Shown: positions 1 to 7,785 of the stretch, one piece after another
Layout of the letters: each line of letters begins with the position of its first letter
Numbering within the stretch: position 1 is the stretch's first letter
From: an uncultured bacterium
GTDB taxonomy: Bacteria; Planctomycetota; UBA1135; UBA2386
DNA: 12,802 nucleotides
Assembly: GCA_938003515.1 (NCBI GenBank)
Contig: CALKYL010000261.1
Location: 1 to 12,802 of the forward strand
Direction of reading: 5' to 3'
Notes under the pieces: model-generated
Told to the model about the DNA's origin: nothing
Database searches by the model: none
Seen by the model: the letters and a program-made list of their open reading frames with translations, nothing else
Program-made: the position numbers and the translations under genes

Positions 1-1
1 G

Positions 2-2152
2 AAGGGCCCGGCGGCGATCGCGTTGCCGGGTCCGGTGACGTCGATCGCCCCGGCCGACCTCGACCGCGACGGCGTCGAGGACCTGATCGTCACCTACGGC
101 AGCGTCGTCGAGGTCCTGCTCGGCAACGGTGACCGGGCGACCGGCAACACCGCGGGCACGTTCTCGTCGGCGGGCGCGGGCAGCCTCGGCGCGGTGACGT
201 TGCTCGACGTGCGCGTCGCGGACTTCGACCGCGACGCGGTGCCGGACTTCGTGTTCGTCGTGGCGACGTCGCCGTCGGGCGCCGAGCTCCAGCTGCGCTA
301 CGGCAGCGCGAACGGCACCATCGGGCCGGCCGTCACGACGCGCCCGTTCGCGGCGATCGAGGACGTCGCGCTGCTCGACGTCGACCGCGACGCGATCCCC
401 GACGTCGTCGTCACCAGCGCGTCCGGCACCGTGCTGCTGCTCGGCAGCGCCTCGCCGCCGCTCTCGACCAATCCGCCGCAGCCGATCAGCGTCGCGGGCC
501 GCCACCTGACGACCCTCGACGCCGACCGCGACGGCTGGACCGACCTCGCGATGGCGCTCGACGCGGACCCCGACCGCGTGCGCCTGCTGCGGAACAACAC
601 CTTCGGCGGCTTCGAGAACCGCGGTGAGGTCGCCGTCGGCGGAGCCGTGGCGGACCTGCTCGCGGGCGACTTCGACGGCGATCGGCGCGACGACGTGCTG
701 GCGGCCGTGGACATCGGGACCGGCGACCGCGTCGTGCTCGTCCCGACGGTCGACGACCCGAACGGCGGCGTGACGCTCGGGCAGCCGAGCGACGCCGTGC
801 CGGGCGGGCTGACGACGACGGGCCTCGGAAGCGGCGTCGTCGCGGACCTCGACCGCGACGCCCTGCCCGACTTCGTGCTGCTCGACGGCGCCGGCGACGT
901 GGTGCGCACCTTCACCGGCTACGGCGTCGTCGGCGTCGGCGACGGCGGCTTCGGCGCGGCGAGCACCGTCGACGTCGCGGGCGCGACGACGTTCGCGCTG
1001 GTGCTCGACGATCTCGACGGCGACCGCGTGCCCGACATCGGGATCACTTCGCAGCAGCTCGGAAACGGCGAGTTCCTTCGATTCTCCAACCGCGGTTCGC
1101 GCGGACAGGGCGACGGCGTGTTCACACGAACGGAGCTCGTCGACCTGTCCGACGACGTGCCGCAGGCCGACGCCGCGGCGGACGTCAACGCCGACGGTCT
1201 GGTCGACGTCGTCGTCGCGAGCAACAACGTCACGTCGCGGCTCGACGTGCTGCTCGCGACCCCCGGCGGCCAATACGACCGCAAGTCCGTCAACGTGCCG
1301 GACCGGCCGCGCGGGGTCGCGATCCTCGACTACGACGGCGACGGCCGCCCCGACCTCGCGCTCGCGCACTTCACGCCGCCGCGGCTGACGCTGATCAGGA
1401 ACGGCGGCAACGCGTCGAACCCGTTCCCGCAGGCGAACGTCGCGGGACCGGTCGTGCTCGGCGGCCAGACTGCGTTCGCGATCGCGGCCGCCGACCTCGA
1501 CGACGACGGCCGTCCGGACCTCGCGGTGACCGACATCAACCTCGGCACCGTGTCCGTCTTCCGGAACACCAACGGCACGGTCGCCGGCTTCCAGCTGACG
1601 GCACAGGGCGCGATCGCGACCAGCGCCGCGATCCCGACCGCGGCCGACCGCCGGCCGAGCGACGTCGTGATCGGGGACTTCACCGGCGACGGCGTGCTCG
1701 ACCTCGCGATCGCCAACGGCCAGCAGTTCATCTCGCTGCCGACGGAGGTCGCGACGATCGCGATCCTGCCCGGCCAGGTCGACGGCACGGGCCGGCCGAC
1801 CGGCGCCTTCGGAGCGCCGATCGAGACCTCGATCCCGCGCACCGCGCTGCGGCGACCCTGGATCCTCGCGGTCGCCGACCTGGACCGCGACCGCATCCTC
1901 GACGTGGCGACGATCAGCGAAGACGCCGCCGACACCAGCGCCGCCGTGCTGCTCGGGCAGGGCGCGAACGGCCGCGGCGACGGCACGTTCGGCGCGCCGG
2001 CCGTGTTCCCGCTGACGAGTCCGGCGGGCGCGCGCTTCGACGTCGCGCTCGACGACCTCGACGGCGACGGCATCCCCGACCTCGTCGTGTCGGGCAGCCA
2101 GCGGGTCGACGTGCTGTCGGGCACGGGCGCGACGCTGACGCGCGCTCCCTGA
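2..2152 (+). CDS. FG-GAP/VCBS-repeat beta-propeller protein (5' partial)
   Basis: The reading frame is open to the left edge, with no stop before the first possible start (a TTG at 23) and the sequence already inside a repeat, so the true N-terminus and any signal peptide lie outside the window. About 716 residues are visible. Roughly thirteen copies of a D-x-D-x-D-G/R-x-x-D loop followed by a short hydrophobic strand occur, for example ADLDRDGVEDLIV, GDFDGDRRDDVLA, LDYDGDGRPDLAL and DDLDGDGIPDLVV. This is the calcium-loop signature of FG-GAP/VCBS propeller blades. Such proteins are normally exported and act in surface adhesion or ligand binding; that role is inferred here. The protein ends soon after the last blade, with no visible C-terminal sorting signal. 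The exact blade count is unknown because the 5' end is missing. The gene converges on the lipoprotein gene with a 21-bp gap. Confidence 0.9.
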   Translation, partial: KGPAAIALPGPVTSIAPADLDRDGVEDLIVTYGSVVEVLLGNGDRATGNTAGTFSSAGAGSLGAVTLLDVRVADFDRDAVPDFVFVVATSPSGAELQLRYGSANGTIGPAVTTRPFAAIEDVALLDVDRDAIPDVVVTSASGTVLLLGSASPPLSTNPPQPISVAGRHLTTLDADRDGWTDLAMALDADPDRVRLLRNNTFGGFENRGEVAVGGAVADLLAGDFDGDRRDDVLAAVDIGTGDRVVLVPTVDDPNGGVTLGQPSDAVPGGLTTTGLGSGVVADLDRDALPDFVLLDGAGDVVRTFTGYGVVGVGDGGFGAASTVDVAGATTFALVLDDLDGDRVPDIGITSQQLGNGEFLRFSNRGSRGQGDGVFTRTELVDLSDDVPQADAAADVNADGLVDVVVASNNVTSRLDVLLATPGGQYDRKSVNVPDRPRGVAILDYDGDGRPDLALAHFTPPRLTLIRNGGNASNPFPQANVAGPVVLGGQTAFAIAAADLDDDGRPDLAVTDINLGTVSVFRNTNGTVAGFQLTAQGAIATSAAIPTAADRRPSDVVIGDFTGDGVLDLAIANGQQFISLPTEVATIAILPGQVDGTGRPTGAFGAPIETSIPRTALRRPWILAVADLDRDRILDVATISEDAADTSAAVLLGQGANGRGDGTFGAPAVFPLTSPAGARFDVALDDLDGDGIPDLVVSGSQRVDVLSGTGATLTRAP

Positions 2153-2155
2153 CCC

Positions 2156-2185
2156 GACGGATGCGCCGGTGCGCTACCGCCCGTC
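2156..2185. terminator. Candidate bidirectional terminator hairpin
   Basis: Between two converging genes, GACGG (2156-2160) can pair with CCGTC (2181-2185), and inside it CGGT (2167-2170) pairs with ACCG (2176-2179) around the loop GCGCT. There is no T-tract on either side, so intrinsic termination is only suggested. The structure overlaps the stop codon of the minus-strand lipoprotein gene. Confidence 0.3.
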
Positions 2186-3196
2186 CTGCGGCCCGAGCCG
2201 CAGGGTGCGCGTGTATTCCTTGTCGGCCAGGATCGTCAGCCGCACCCAGTTGGCGCGCGTCGGATCGAGGCCGGTCAGGTTTCCGGACGCCCGCTTCTCG
2301 CCGAGGCCCGCGTCCTGCAGGTCCAGCGGCTGGGGCGCGCCGCCGTTGACCGACGCGACCACCGAGCTGACCGGATCCATGGCCGTGCACGCGATCAAGA
2401 GCTCGATCGGCAGCGCGCGGCCCGTGACGACGACGCCGTTCTGCCCGGGACGGACCAGCGTCACCGAGCAGCGGAACTGCTGCGGGGCGAGCTGCTCGAA
2501 ACCGGTCTTCAGCTCGCGCGCGACCTGGCGGGCGACGACCCGCACCGCCGCGCGCTTGAGCGCGTCGGTCGTCGTGTCGAGCTGGTCGGTCGTCCAGAAC
2601 GGCGGCAGCACGAGCGACTGCAGGCCCGGCCAGCTGAACAGGTCGTTGCGCTCGAGGAAGCTCAGGTCGAACTCCTCGCCGACGAGGTCGCGGTCGACGT
2701 ATTCGTCGCCGACCGTGTAGCGGCAGCTCGCCCGCATGCTCGCGACGCTGTAGGTCGAGTCGTCGACGAGCAGCCCGCCGATCCACGTGACGAGCCACAG
2801 GCCACCCGCGGCGACGAAGCGCGCGGTGCCGACGTGCTCGAACGCGATCGCCTCCTGCGGGCGGAAGGTGAGCCGCAGGTCGGGTTCGGCGTCGCCGAGA
2901 TCGCTGCGCGTGCACACGCGGCTGCTCGCGTCGAGCAGGCGCAGTTCGGCGGCGAGCAGCTCGCCGAGCTCCGCCGTCGTCGCGGACGTGGCCGTCTCCG
3001 CGTAGCGCAGCTCGACCGTCGCCGGACTCTGCGAATCCCAGTCGACGAGCACGACCAGCGGTGCCGGCGGCGTGTCGCGCAAGGCGTCGACGTCGGCGGC
3101 GGTCGAACAGCCCGCGCCCGAGAGCACGGCGACGAGCGCGATCGCGCGGTGGGAGCCACGCAGGCGGCGGACGAGGCGCTGGCGGATGTGCGGCAT
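2174..3196 (-). CDS. Predicted lipoprotein of unknown family, downstream of the kinase
   Basis: A 340-residue protein if it starts at the ATG at 3196. This start is chosen because it opens a classic export signal: a basic N-region (RQRLVRRLRGSHR), a hydrophobic core (AIALVAVL) and a lipobox-like SGAGC with Cys at residue 30. The frame stays open upstream into the kinase gene, but that extension has no signal character. The mature part has a region around the phrase AELGELLAAELRLLD and a central alpha/beta stretch. The last 100 residues or so read like a small beta-sandwich (FRCSVTLVR, SVVASVNGG, WVRLTILADKEYTRTL). I do not recognise the family. The gene begins 58 bp after the kinase stop on the same strand with no good Shine-Dalgarno, suggesting co-transcription. 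A surface or periplasmic partner of the kinase is an inference only. Confidence 0.75.
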   Translation of the reverse strand: MPHIRQRLVRRLRGSHRAIALVAVLSGAGCSTAADVDALRDTPPAPLVVLVDWDSQSPATVELRYAETATSATTAELGELLAAELRLLDASSRVCTRSDLGDAEPDLRLTFRPQEAIAFEHVGTARFVAAGGLWLVTWIGGLLVDDSTYSVASMRASCRYTVGDEYVDRDLVGEEFDLSFLERNDLFSWPGLQSLVLPPFWTTDQLDTTTDALKRAAVRVVARQVARELKTGFEQLAPQQFRCSVTLVRPGQNGVVVTGRALPIELLIACTAMDPVSSVVASVNGGAPQPLDLQDAGLGEKRASGNLTGLDPTRANWVRLTILADKEYTRTLRLGPQDGR

Positions 3197-3254
3197 GGCT
3201 TGTTGGCGGGCTCGCTCCCGGACGTCGTCTTCCGGGATCCCCAGACGCGCGACG

Positions 3255-6179
3255 CTACTCGCCGCGCCGCGACAGCACAACGGCCAGACGGAAGCCGCTG
3301 TCCCGCCGCCGCGGCGTGTCCTTCTGTTCGCCCGGCACCAGGGAGACGCCGACCGGGCCGCCCTCGGTCCACTCCCGCACGCCGGCGCGCAGATAGCAGA
3401 GACCGCCGGTCGAGACGTCGTCCGTCGGCAGCGCGACGCGCGGGTAGACGCCGGCTCGCGGCGCGGGCACCTCGATCTCACCGAACGGTCGCGCTGCGGG
3501 CCAGTCGCGGTGGCCTTCCGGCGGCAGCTGCAGCCGCGCGCCGATCGCCGCGGAGACCGCGCCGGCGAACGACTCGGCGATCGCCTGGCTGGTGTCGACG
3601 GCCATCGTCTGCAGCGACTCGCGCCCGCGGTCCCGCACGAACGAACCCGCGAGGTACTGCACGGTCACGGTGCGGTAGGTGTCGACCCCGATCTCGGCGA
3701 GCGTCACCGGATGGATGTCGATCAGCGCGGCGCGGTCGCCGGACTCGCTCGCGCAGAAGGCCATGTAGACCCGCGCGCCCTCGCGGTCCCTCCTGGCGTC
3801 GAAGTACCAGAGCCGCAGTCCTTCTCGCTGCGCCCGCTCGAGGAACTGCGCCGGATACAGCCGGGCGCTCGTCGGGTCTTCGGCCGCAAGCGCGAGGGAT
3901 CGGATGCCGGGCGGCGCGGCGAAGCGTTCGTCCGGCCAGCCCTCGGGCAGCGGCGGCAGGTCGGGCCGGACCCCGGGTCCAGGCTCCGGCGGGGGGGCGG
4001 GGATCGCCGCGACCTGGCGCAAGAGCGCCGCCGCGATGCGCGGGTCGCTCCACTCCGTGCTGCGCGCGAGGTCGAGCAGCGCTTCCTGCAGTCGCACGAC
4101 GCGCGGGCGCAGCGCCTCGAGGCGGGCGCGTTCGGCCTCGTCGGTCGCGTCCGCCTCGCCGAAGACCCGGATCGCCTCGTTGACGGCCTCGACCTCGGCG
4201 CCGACCGCTTCGCCCGCGGCGCCCGCCCAGCGCATGCGACGCGCAGCCGCCTCCGCGTCGAACCACGCGCGCAGCCGTTCGTCGTCGAGTTCGCCTCGCA
4301 GGTCGCCGAGTTCGCGAGACGCCCGCGCGAGCGCCGCGAGGCGCGCCTCGGCGTCGTCGGCGCCGGTGCGCCAGGCGGACCACTCGGGCAGGCGTTCCCG
4401 CAGCGCGCGGCCCGTCGTGGCGAGCGCCGTCGCGCGTCGCACGCGCTCGGCGAGCCCGGTCTCGCCGAGCGTCTCGCAGCTCGTGACGAGCTCCGCGCTC
4501 GCCGCCTCGATCGCGTCGAAGTCGCCGGCCGCCAGCCGCTGCTCGAGCGCGTCGACCGGCGTCTCGCGGCCGCGCTGGAGTTCCGCGACGCGCTGCGCGA
4601 TGCGGCTGCGCTCGCGCCGCAGGCCGCTCGGGTCCCGCAGTCCGTCGATCTTCGTCTCGAGCTCGGCGAGCCGCCCTTCCGCGTCGGCGGTGGCGATGCC
4701 CTCGACGGCGACCGCGAGCCGCCGCATGGCGTCGCGCACCTCGACGTGCGCCGTCACGTCCTCGGCGAGCTGCTCCGCGCGGCGCGCGACGTCGCGCAGC
4801 GGCACGAGGCCGGCCGGCCGCGCGGGCGACTGGTCCGGCTCGATCGAGGCTGGCAGCTTCGCGAGCCACGCGCGGCTGCGTTCGAGGTCGGCGTCGATCG
4901 CGGCGAGCCGGGCGGCGAGGTTGCCGAACAGCTCGAGGTCCTGTTGCTGGAGCACCGCGACGCGCTCTGTGAGCGCGGCCGACGTCTCGCGCAGCTCGCG
5001 CACGGTCTCGGCGCGTTCGCCCCGCTGGGCGAACAGGCTGGTGACGCCGGCGTATTCGAGCCCGCCGACCGTCAGCGCGGCGAGGCCGACCGCCGCGAGC
5101 AGGATCTTCGGCCACCGCGCGACCGGCGCGGCCTTGAGCTTCTCGATGTCGGCCAGCACCTCGGCGAACGACTGGTAGCGGTCGTCCGCTTCGGGTTCGG
5201 TCATGCGGCGTACGATCGCGCCGAGCTCTCTCGGGACCTCGGGTCGGATGGCGCACGGGTCGTGTGCGCGCCGGAAGCGCGTCGGCACGCGCGGCGCGTC
5301 GTCCGGCGGCGGCTTGCTCGAGGTCTTGTCCTTGCCCTCGACGCGCACGTTGGTCAGCTGGCCGGTCAGCAGGTGGAAGAACGTCGCGCCCAGCGCGTAG
5401 ATGTCGCTGCGGTGATCGGCGAAGCCCTCGAGGCCCTGCTCCGGGCTGCCGTACTCCGGCGTCCACAGCGGCGGCACCAGTTCGCTCGTCACGGCCTGTG
5501 TGCGCCCGCCGAGCTTGGCGGCGCCGAAGTCGGCGACCACCACACGACCCTGCTGCAGCAGCAGGTTCTCGGGCTTGACGTCGCGGTGATGCACCGGCGC
5601 CGGCGTGCCGTCCTTCGCGACGTTCTGCTCCGCGGCGAGCAGCCCGCGCGCGGCCTCCTCGAGCCAGCGCAGCGCCGTCGCCGGGTCGATCCGGCCGCCC
5701 GCCTCGCGCAGCTTGCCCTTCAGGCTGCCGCCGTCGGCGTAGTCCATGACGAGGAACGGCCGACTCGTCGCTTCGTCGATGCCGCCGTCGATCACGCGGC
5801 AGATGTTGGGGTGCAGCAGCTGGCACAGCGTGCGCACCTCCTCGTCGAACCGCACGGCGGCGGCCCGATCCTGGTGCCGACTCGGGCTCAGCATCTTGAT
5901 CGCGACGCGGATGCGGTTGCCCTGGATCGTGTAGTAGCCCTCGAACACGATGCCGAAGCCGCCCTCGGCGAGCCGCCGCACGATCACGTACTTGCCGCCG
6001 ATCGCGCGGCCGACGTCCGGCGTCGCCCGCGTCGGGGCGGTCCGGGCGATCGCGTCGTCGTCCTCCGGCGTGCCGCCGGGGGTGCGTCGCGTGCGCGCGT
6101 CCGGGTCGCCGCCGCGCAACGGTCCTCCGGGGGTCTCGTGCGTGCGCCGGTCGTCGTCGTTGGGGTTCGACCCTGCCAT
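3255..6179 (-). CDS. Transmembrane Ser/Thr protein kinase with long coiled coil and degenerate formylglycine-generating-enzyme-like C-terminus
   Basis: 974 residues. After an acidic/polar N-terminal tail (1-58), the kinase domain covers about 62-345: Gly-loop AEGGFGIVFEG (71-81), VAIK lysine 95, HRDVKPEN (198-205, catalytic Asp200), DFG 217-219, PEYGSPEQ (241-248) and DIYALGATFFHLLTG (259-273). All catalytic residues are present, so it should be active. A TM helix lies at about 358-378, placing the kinase in the cytoplasm and the remainder outside. Residues 385-725 are charged, Ala/Leu/Arg/Glu-rich helices, probably coiled coil. Residues 785-974 match SUMF1/FGE landmarks in order: IDIHPVTLAEI (820-830), RLQLPPEG...DWPAAR (882-897), GLCYLRAGVREWT (926-938) and SGFRLAV (961-967). 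The GNVWEW core is altered and the active-site cysteine pair is not apparent, so enzymatic activity is doubtful. Kinase/FGE fusions are typical of Planctomycetota. No Shine-Dalgarno is seen. The downstream lipoprotein is probably in the same operon. Confidence 0.93.
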   Translation of the reverse strand: MAGSNPNDDDRRTHETPGGPLRGGDPDARTRRTPGGTPEDDDAIARTAPTRATPDVGRAIGGKYVIVRRLAEGGFGIVFEGYYTIQGNRIRVAIKMLSPSRHQDRAAAVRFDEEVRTLCQLLHPNICRVIDGGIDEATSRPFLVMDYADGGSLKGKLREAGGRIDPATALRWLEEAARGLLAAEQNVAKDGTPAPVHHRDVKPENLLLQQGRVVVADFGAAKLGGRTQAVTSELVPPLWTPEYGSPEQGLEGFADHRSDIYALGATFFHLLTGQLTNVRVEGKDKTSSKPPPDDAPRVPTRFRRAHDPCAIRPEVPRELGAIVRRMTEPEADDRYQSFAEVLADIEKLKAAPVARWPKILLAAVGLAALTVGGLEYAGVTSLFAQRGERAETVRELRETSAALTERVAVLQQQDLELFGNLAARLAAIDADLERSRAWLAKLPASIEPDQSPARPAGLVPLRDVARRAEQLAEDVTAHVEVRDAMRRLAVAVEGIATADAEGRLAELETKIDGLRDPSGLRRERSRIAQRVAELQRGRETPVDALEQRLAAGDFDAIEAASAELVTSCETLGETGLAERVRRATALATTGRALRERLPEWSAWRTGADDAEARLAALARASRELGDLRGELDDERLRAWFDAEAAARRMRWAGAAGEAVGAEVEAVNEAIRVFGEADATDEAERARLEALRPRVVRLQEALLDLARSTEWSDPRIAAALLRQVAAIPAPPPEPGPGVRPDLPPLPEGWPDERFAAPPGIRSLALAAEDPTSARLYPAQFLERAQREGLRLWYFDARRDREGARVYMAFCASESGDRAALIDIHPVTLAEIGVDTYRTVTVQYLAGSFVRDRGRESLQTMAVDTSQAIAESFAGAVSAAIGARLQLPPEGHRDWPAARPFGEIEVPAPRAGVYPRVALPTDDVSTGGLCYLRAGVREWTEGGPVGVSLVPGEQKDTPRRRDSGFRLAVVLSRRGE

Positions 6180-6188
6180 GGCGTACCG

Positions 6189-6209
6189 GGCCGAAGGCTA
6201 GCATCGGGC
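6189..6209. promoter_or_regulatory. Candidate overlapping divergent promoter elements around a CTAG core
   Basis: On the minus strand the sequence reads TGCTAGCCTTCGGCC, an extended -10-like TGnTAnnnT with hexamer TAGCCT at 6200-6195. On the plus strand it reads GGCTAGCATCGGG, with hexamer TAGCAT at 6199-6204. Both belong to the GCTANNNT pattern seen at other gene starts in this window. Minus-strand initiation about 7 nt beyond the hexamer would leave only about 9 nt of leader before the kinase ATG, consistent with its missing Shine-Dalgarno. Plus-strand use would give the beta-helix gene a leader of about 215 nt that includes the hairpin at 6313. No convincing -35 is visible for either. Confidence 0.4.
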
Positions 6210-6312
6210 GGCGGTCGCGGGCCAGTCGCGCGGCCTCCGAACGCCCGAACCGCGGCGAGGCGCGCCTCGTCCGGGCCGACGGTCGCGTTCGCCCCACGAC
6301 GCGCCCTGCGTC

Positions 6313-6336
6313 TGCGACCGTGTGCGCATGGTCGCA
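6313..6336. other. Near-perfect inverted repeat with UGCG tetraloop
   Basis: TGCGACCGTG (6313-6322) and CATGGTCGCA (6327-6336) pair over 10 positions, counting one G-U wobble, around the loop TGCG. As RNA this is a 10-bp stem closed by a UNCG-class tetraloop. It lies in the gap between the divergent kinase and beta-helix genes, about 90 nt before the latter's ATG. No T-tract follows, so a plain terminator is unlikely. It could be a leader hairpin or a protein-binding dyad. The rest of the 246-bp gap holds nothing else I can name apart from the promoter-like core near 6200. Confidence 0.5.
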
Positions 6337-6425
6337 TCCCGCCTCGGCGCGATGATGGACATCGGGCTCGCAGGGTTCCGCGTTTCCGGTGCGGGACGCG
6401 CGGACGCTCGGCCCCGGAGTCCGCG

Positions 6426-7622
6426 ATGACGACGTCGATCCGCATGTGTTCGCTCCTGCTGTCCGCGGCGCTGACCGCGCAGACGACCTGGGTCGTCGAC
6501 GCCGGCGGCGGGGGACACTTCCTCGACGTGCCACCGGCGATCGCGGCGGCGCAGCCGGGCGATCGCATCGTCGTGCAGGGCGCGCACACCTACAGCGCGT
6601 TCGTCGTCGACCGCGGCGTCGACGTCGAGGCGGTCGCCGCGGCGGTCGTACCGACCGTCGAGGTCGTCGGAGTCCCGGCCGGCGAACGGGCGCGCGTCGC
6701 CGGCTTCCGCGTGCAGCGCGAGGGCGGCGTCTCGTCGGTCTCGGTGCGCGCGTGCGCCGGCGCGGTGCTGCTGGTCGACCTCGACGAGTTCGGGCCGGCC
6801 TTCCAGACGACGGTCGGGCGGCCCGGGCTCGAGATCCGCGACTGCGGTGGCGTCTACGTGCGCGGCGGCACGTTCCTCGGCCAGGCCGGCACGAGCTCCG
6901 GGGGCGCCGGCGCCCTGCTCGACGCCGCGCGCGCCGTGCTCGTCGGCGGCAGGTTCGTCGGAGGCGTCGACGTCAGCACGTTCCCGAGCTCCGGCAACCG
7001 CGGCGAGACCGGCGTGCGGCTGCAGAACGGCTCGCACGCGGTGCTCGCCGGCGTCGAGGTCGTCGGCGGCTCCGCCAGCCAGGGCAACATCGTCGGGGGC
7101 GACGGCGGCGACGCGGTGGGGGCGTTCACGGGCAGCCTCGCGATCGTGCTCGCTGGCGAACTGGTCGGAACACCGGGCGGCTGGGGCAGCTGGCTGTTCG
7201 GCGACGACGGCTACGCGGCGCGGGGCCACGTGCGCTTCGCGAGCGGCTGCGCGCTGACGGGTCGCGTCGACAACGCCGCGACGCCGATCCGCGTGCGGCC
7301 CGGGCTCGCGGCACCGGCCGCGATCGCCGCCGGCGGCACGATGCAGGTGCAGGTCGACGGCGCCCCGGGCCAGCTCGTCGGCCTCGCCGCCGACCTCGCG
7401 TTCGGCTACGAGCCCGCGCCCGCGTTCGACGGCGCCTTCGTGCTGACGCCGACCGCGGCCCTGGTCGCCGTGCTGCAGCTCGACGGCCTCGGCCTCGGCA
7501 GCTGGAGCCTGGCGGTGCCCGGCACCGTCGCGGCGCGGCACCGCGACGTCTTCCTGCAGGCCGTCGCGGTGGGTCCGGTCGGTCTCGTGCTGACGGCGCC
7601 GACGCAGACGCGCACGCTCTGA
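6426..7622 (+). CDS. Secreted right-handed beta-helix-like protein
   Basis: 398 residues from the ATG at 6426, chosen because GGAG (6416-6419) sits 6 nt upstream and the start opens a signal peptide (residues 1-19: MTTSIR, then CSLLLSAALTA, probable cleavage near Q19). The frame is open far upstream, but only as antisense of the kinase. The mature N-terminus (TTWVVDAGGGGHFLDVPPAI...PGDRIVVQG) is the lead-in of pectate-lyase-type beta-helix proteins. Residues about 55-280 consist of short Gly/Val-rich turns such as LEIRDCGGVYVRGGTF, AVLVGGRFVGG and AVLAGVEVVGG, fitting parallel helix rungs. Residues about 285-398 form a different domain ending PGTVAARHRDVFLQAVAVG, similar in layout to the C-terminus of the protein at 11537-12619. 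No catalytic residues can be assigned. A surface-structural or polysaccharide-binding role is inference. Confidence 0.85.
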   Translation: MTTSIRMCSLLLSAALTAQTTWVVDAGGGGHFLDVPPAIAAAQPGDRIVVQGAHTYSAFVVDRGVDVEAVAAAVVPTVEVVGVPAGERARVAGFRVQREGGVSSVSVRACAGAVLLVDLDEFGPAFQTTVGRPGLEIRDCGGVYVRGGTFLGQAGTSSGGAGALLDAARAVLVGGRFVGGVDVSTFPSSGNRGETGVRLQNGSHAVLAGVEVVGGSASQGNIVGGDGGDAVGAFTGSLAIVLAGELVGTPGGWGSWLFGDDGYAARGHVRFASGCALTGRVDNAATPIRVRPGLAAPAAIAAGGTMQVQVDGAPGQLVGLAADLAFGYEPAPAFDGAFVLTPTAALVAVLQLDGLGLGSWSLAVPGTVAARHRDVFLQAVAVGPVGLVLTAPTQTRTL

Positions 7623-7631
7623 GTGCGCGTC

Positions 7632-7646
7632 CCGGCGAGGCGCCGG
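7632..7646 (+). terminator. Candidate terminator hairpin after the beta-helix gene
   Basis: A perfect 6-bp stem, CCGGCG (7632-7637) with CGCCGG (7641-7646), and an AGG loop begins 9 nt after the stop codon. The position and stability fit a terminator, but there is no T-tract. Confidence 0.4.
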
Positions 7647-7671
7647 TACTCCGCATGCGCCTCGGCCTATC

Positions 7672-7692
7672 GCACGCTCGATGAGCGGGTGC
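7672..7692. promoter_or_regulatory. Dyad upstream of the basic-peptide promoter
   Basis: CGCTC (7675-7679) and GAGCG (7683-7687) are perfect arms around GAT. Flanking GCA (7672-7674) and TGC (7690-7692) extend the pairing after a 2-nt bulge. The core ends 24 bp before the TAGGCT hexamer at 7712, where an activator or operator could sit. It could equally be part of termination of the preceding gene. Confidence 0.3.
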
Positions 7693-7708
7693 ATCAGGCC
7701 GTGCGAGC

Positions 7709-7717
7709 TGCTAGGCT
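7709..7717 (+). promoter_or_regulatory. Candidate extended -10 promoter for the basic-peptide operon
   Basis: TGCTAGGCT fits TGnTAnnnT, with hexamer TAGGCT at 7712-7717. It is almost identical to the element before the kinase gene (TGCTAGCCT). Transcription starting near 7724 would give a leader of about 62 nt containing the hairpin at 7731-7760 and the strong Shine-Dalgarno. Confidence 0.45.
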
Positions 7718-7730
7718 TCGCCCATCACCA

Positions 7731-7760
7731 GGTCGGTGGGCCATCGGTGCCCAGCCGACC
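7731..7760 (+). ncRNA. 5'-leader hairpin of the basic-peptide gene
   Basis: GGTCGGTGGGC (7731-7741) pairs over 11 bp with GCCCA plus CCGACC (7749-7760, one bulged G at 7754), leaving a 7-nt loop CATCGGT. It begins a few nt after the predicted transcript start and ends 12 nt before the Shine-Dalgarno, leaving the ribosome site free. Likely roles are transcript stabilisation or binding of a regulator. I see no known riboswitch class. Confidence 0.5.
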
Positions 7761-7785
7761 CGCATGGCCGAGAAGGAGGAGCGTG

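Noticed and set aside
3072..6425. Very long plus-strand open frame running antisense through the kinase and into the beta-helix gene
   Set aside because: It is composed of Arg/Ala/Pro-rich translation typical of the GC-rich opposite strand; only the part from 6426 has a ribosome site, signal peptide and protein-like composition.
6198..7694. 498-residue minus-strand frame opposite the beta-helix gene
   Set aside because: Arg/Ala/Asp-rich shadow translation; no signal peptide, domain or ribosome site, while the plus strand has all of these.
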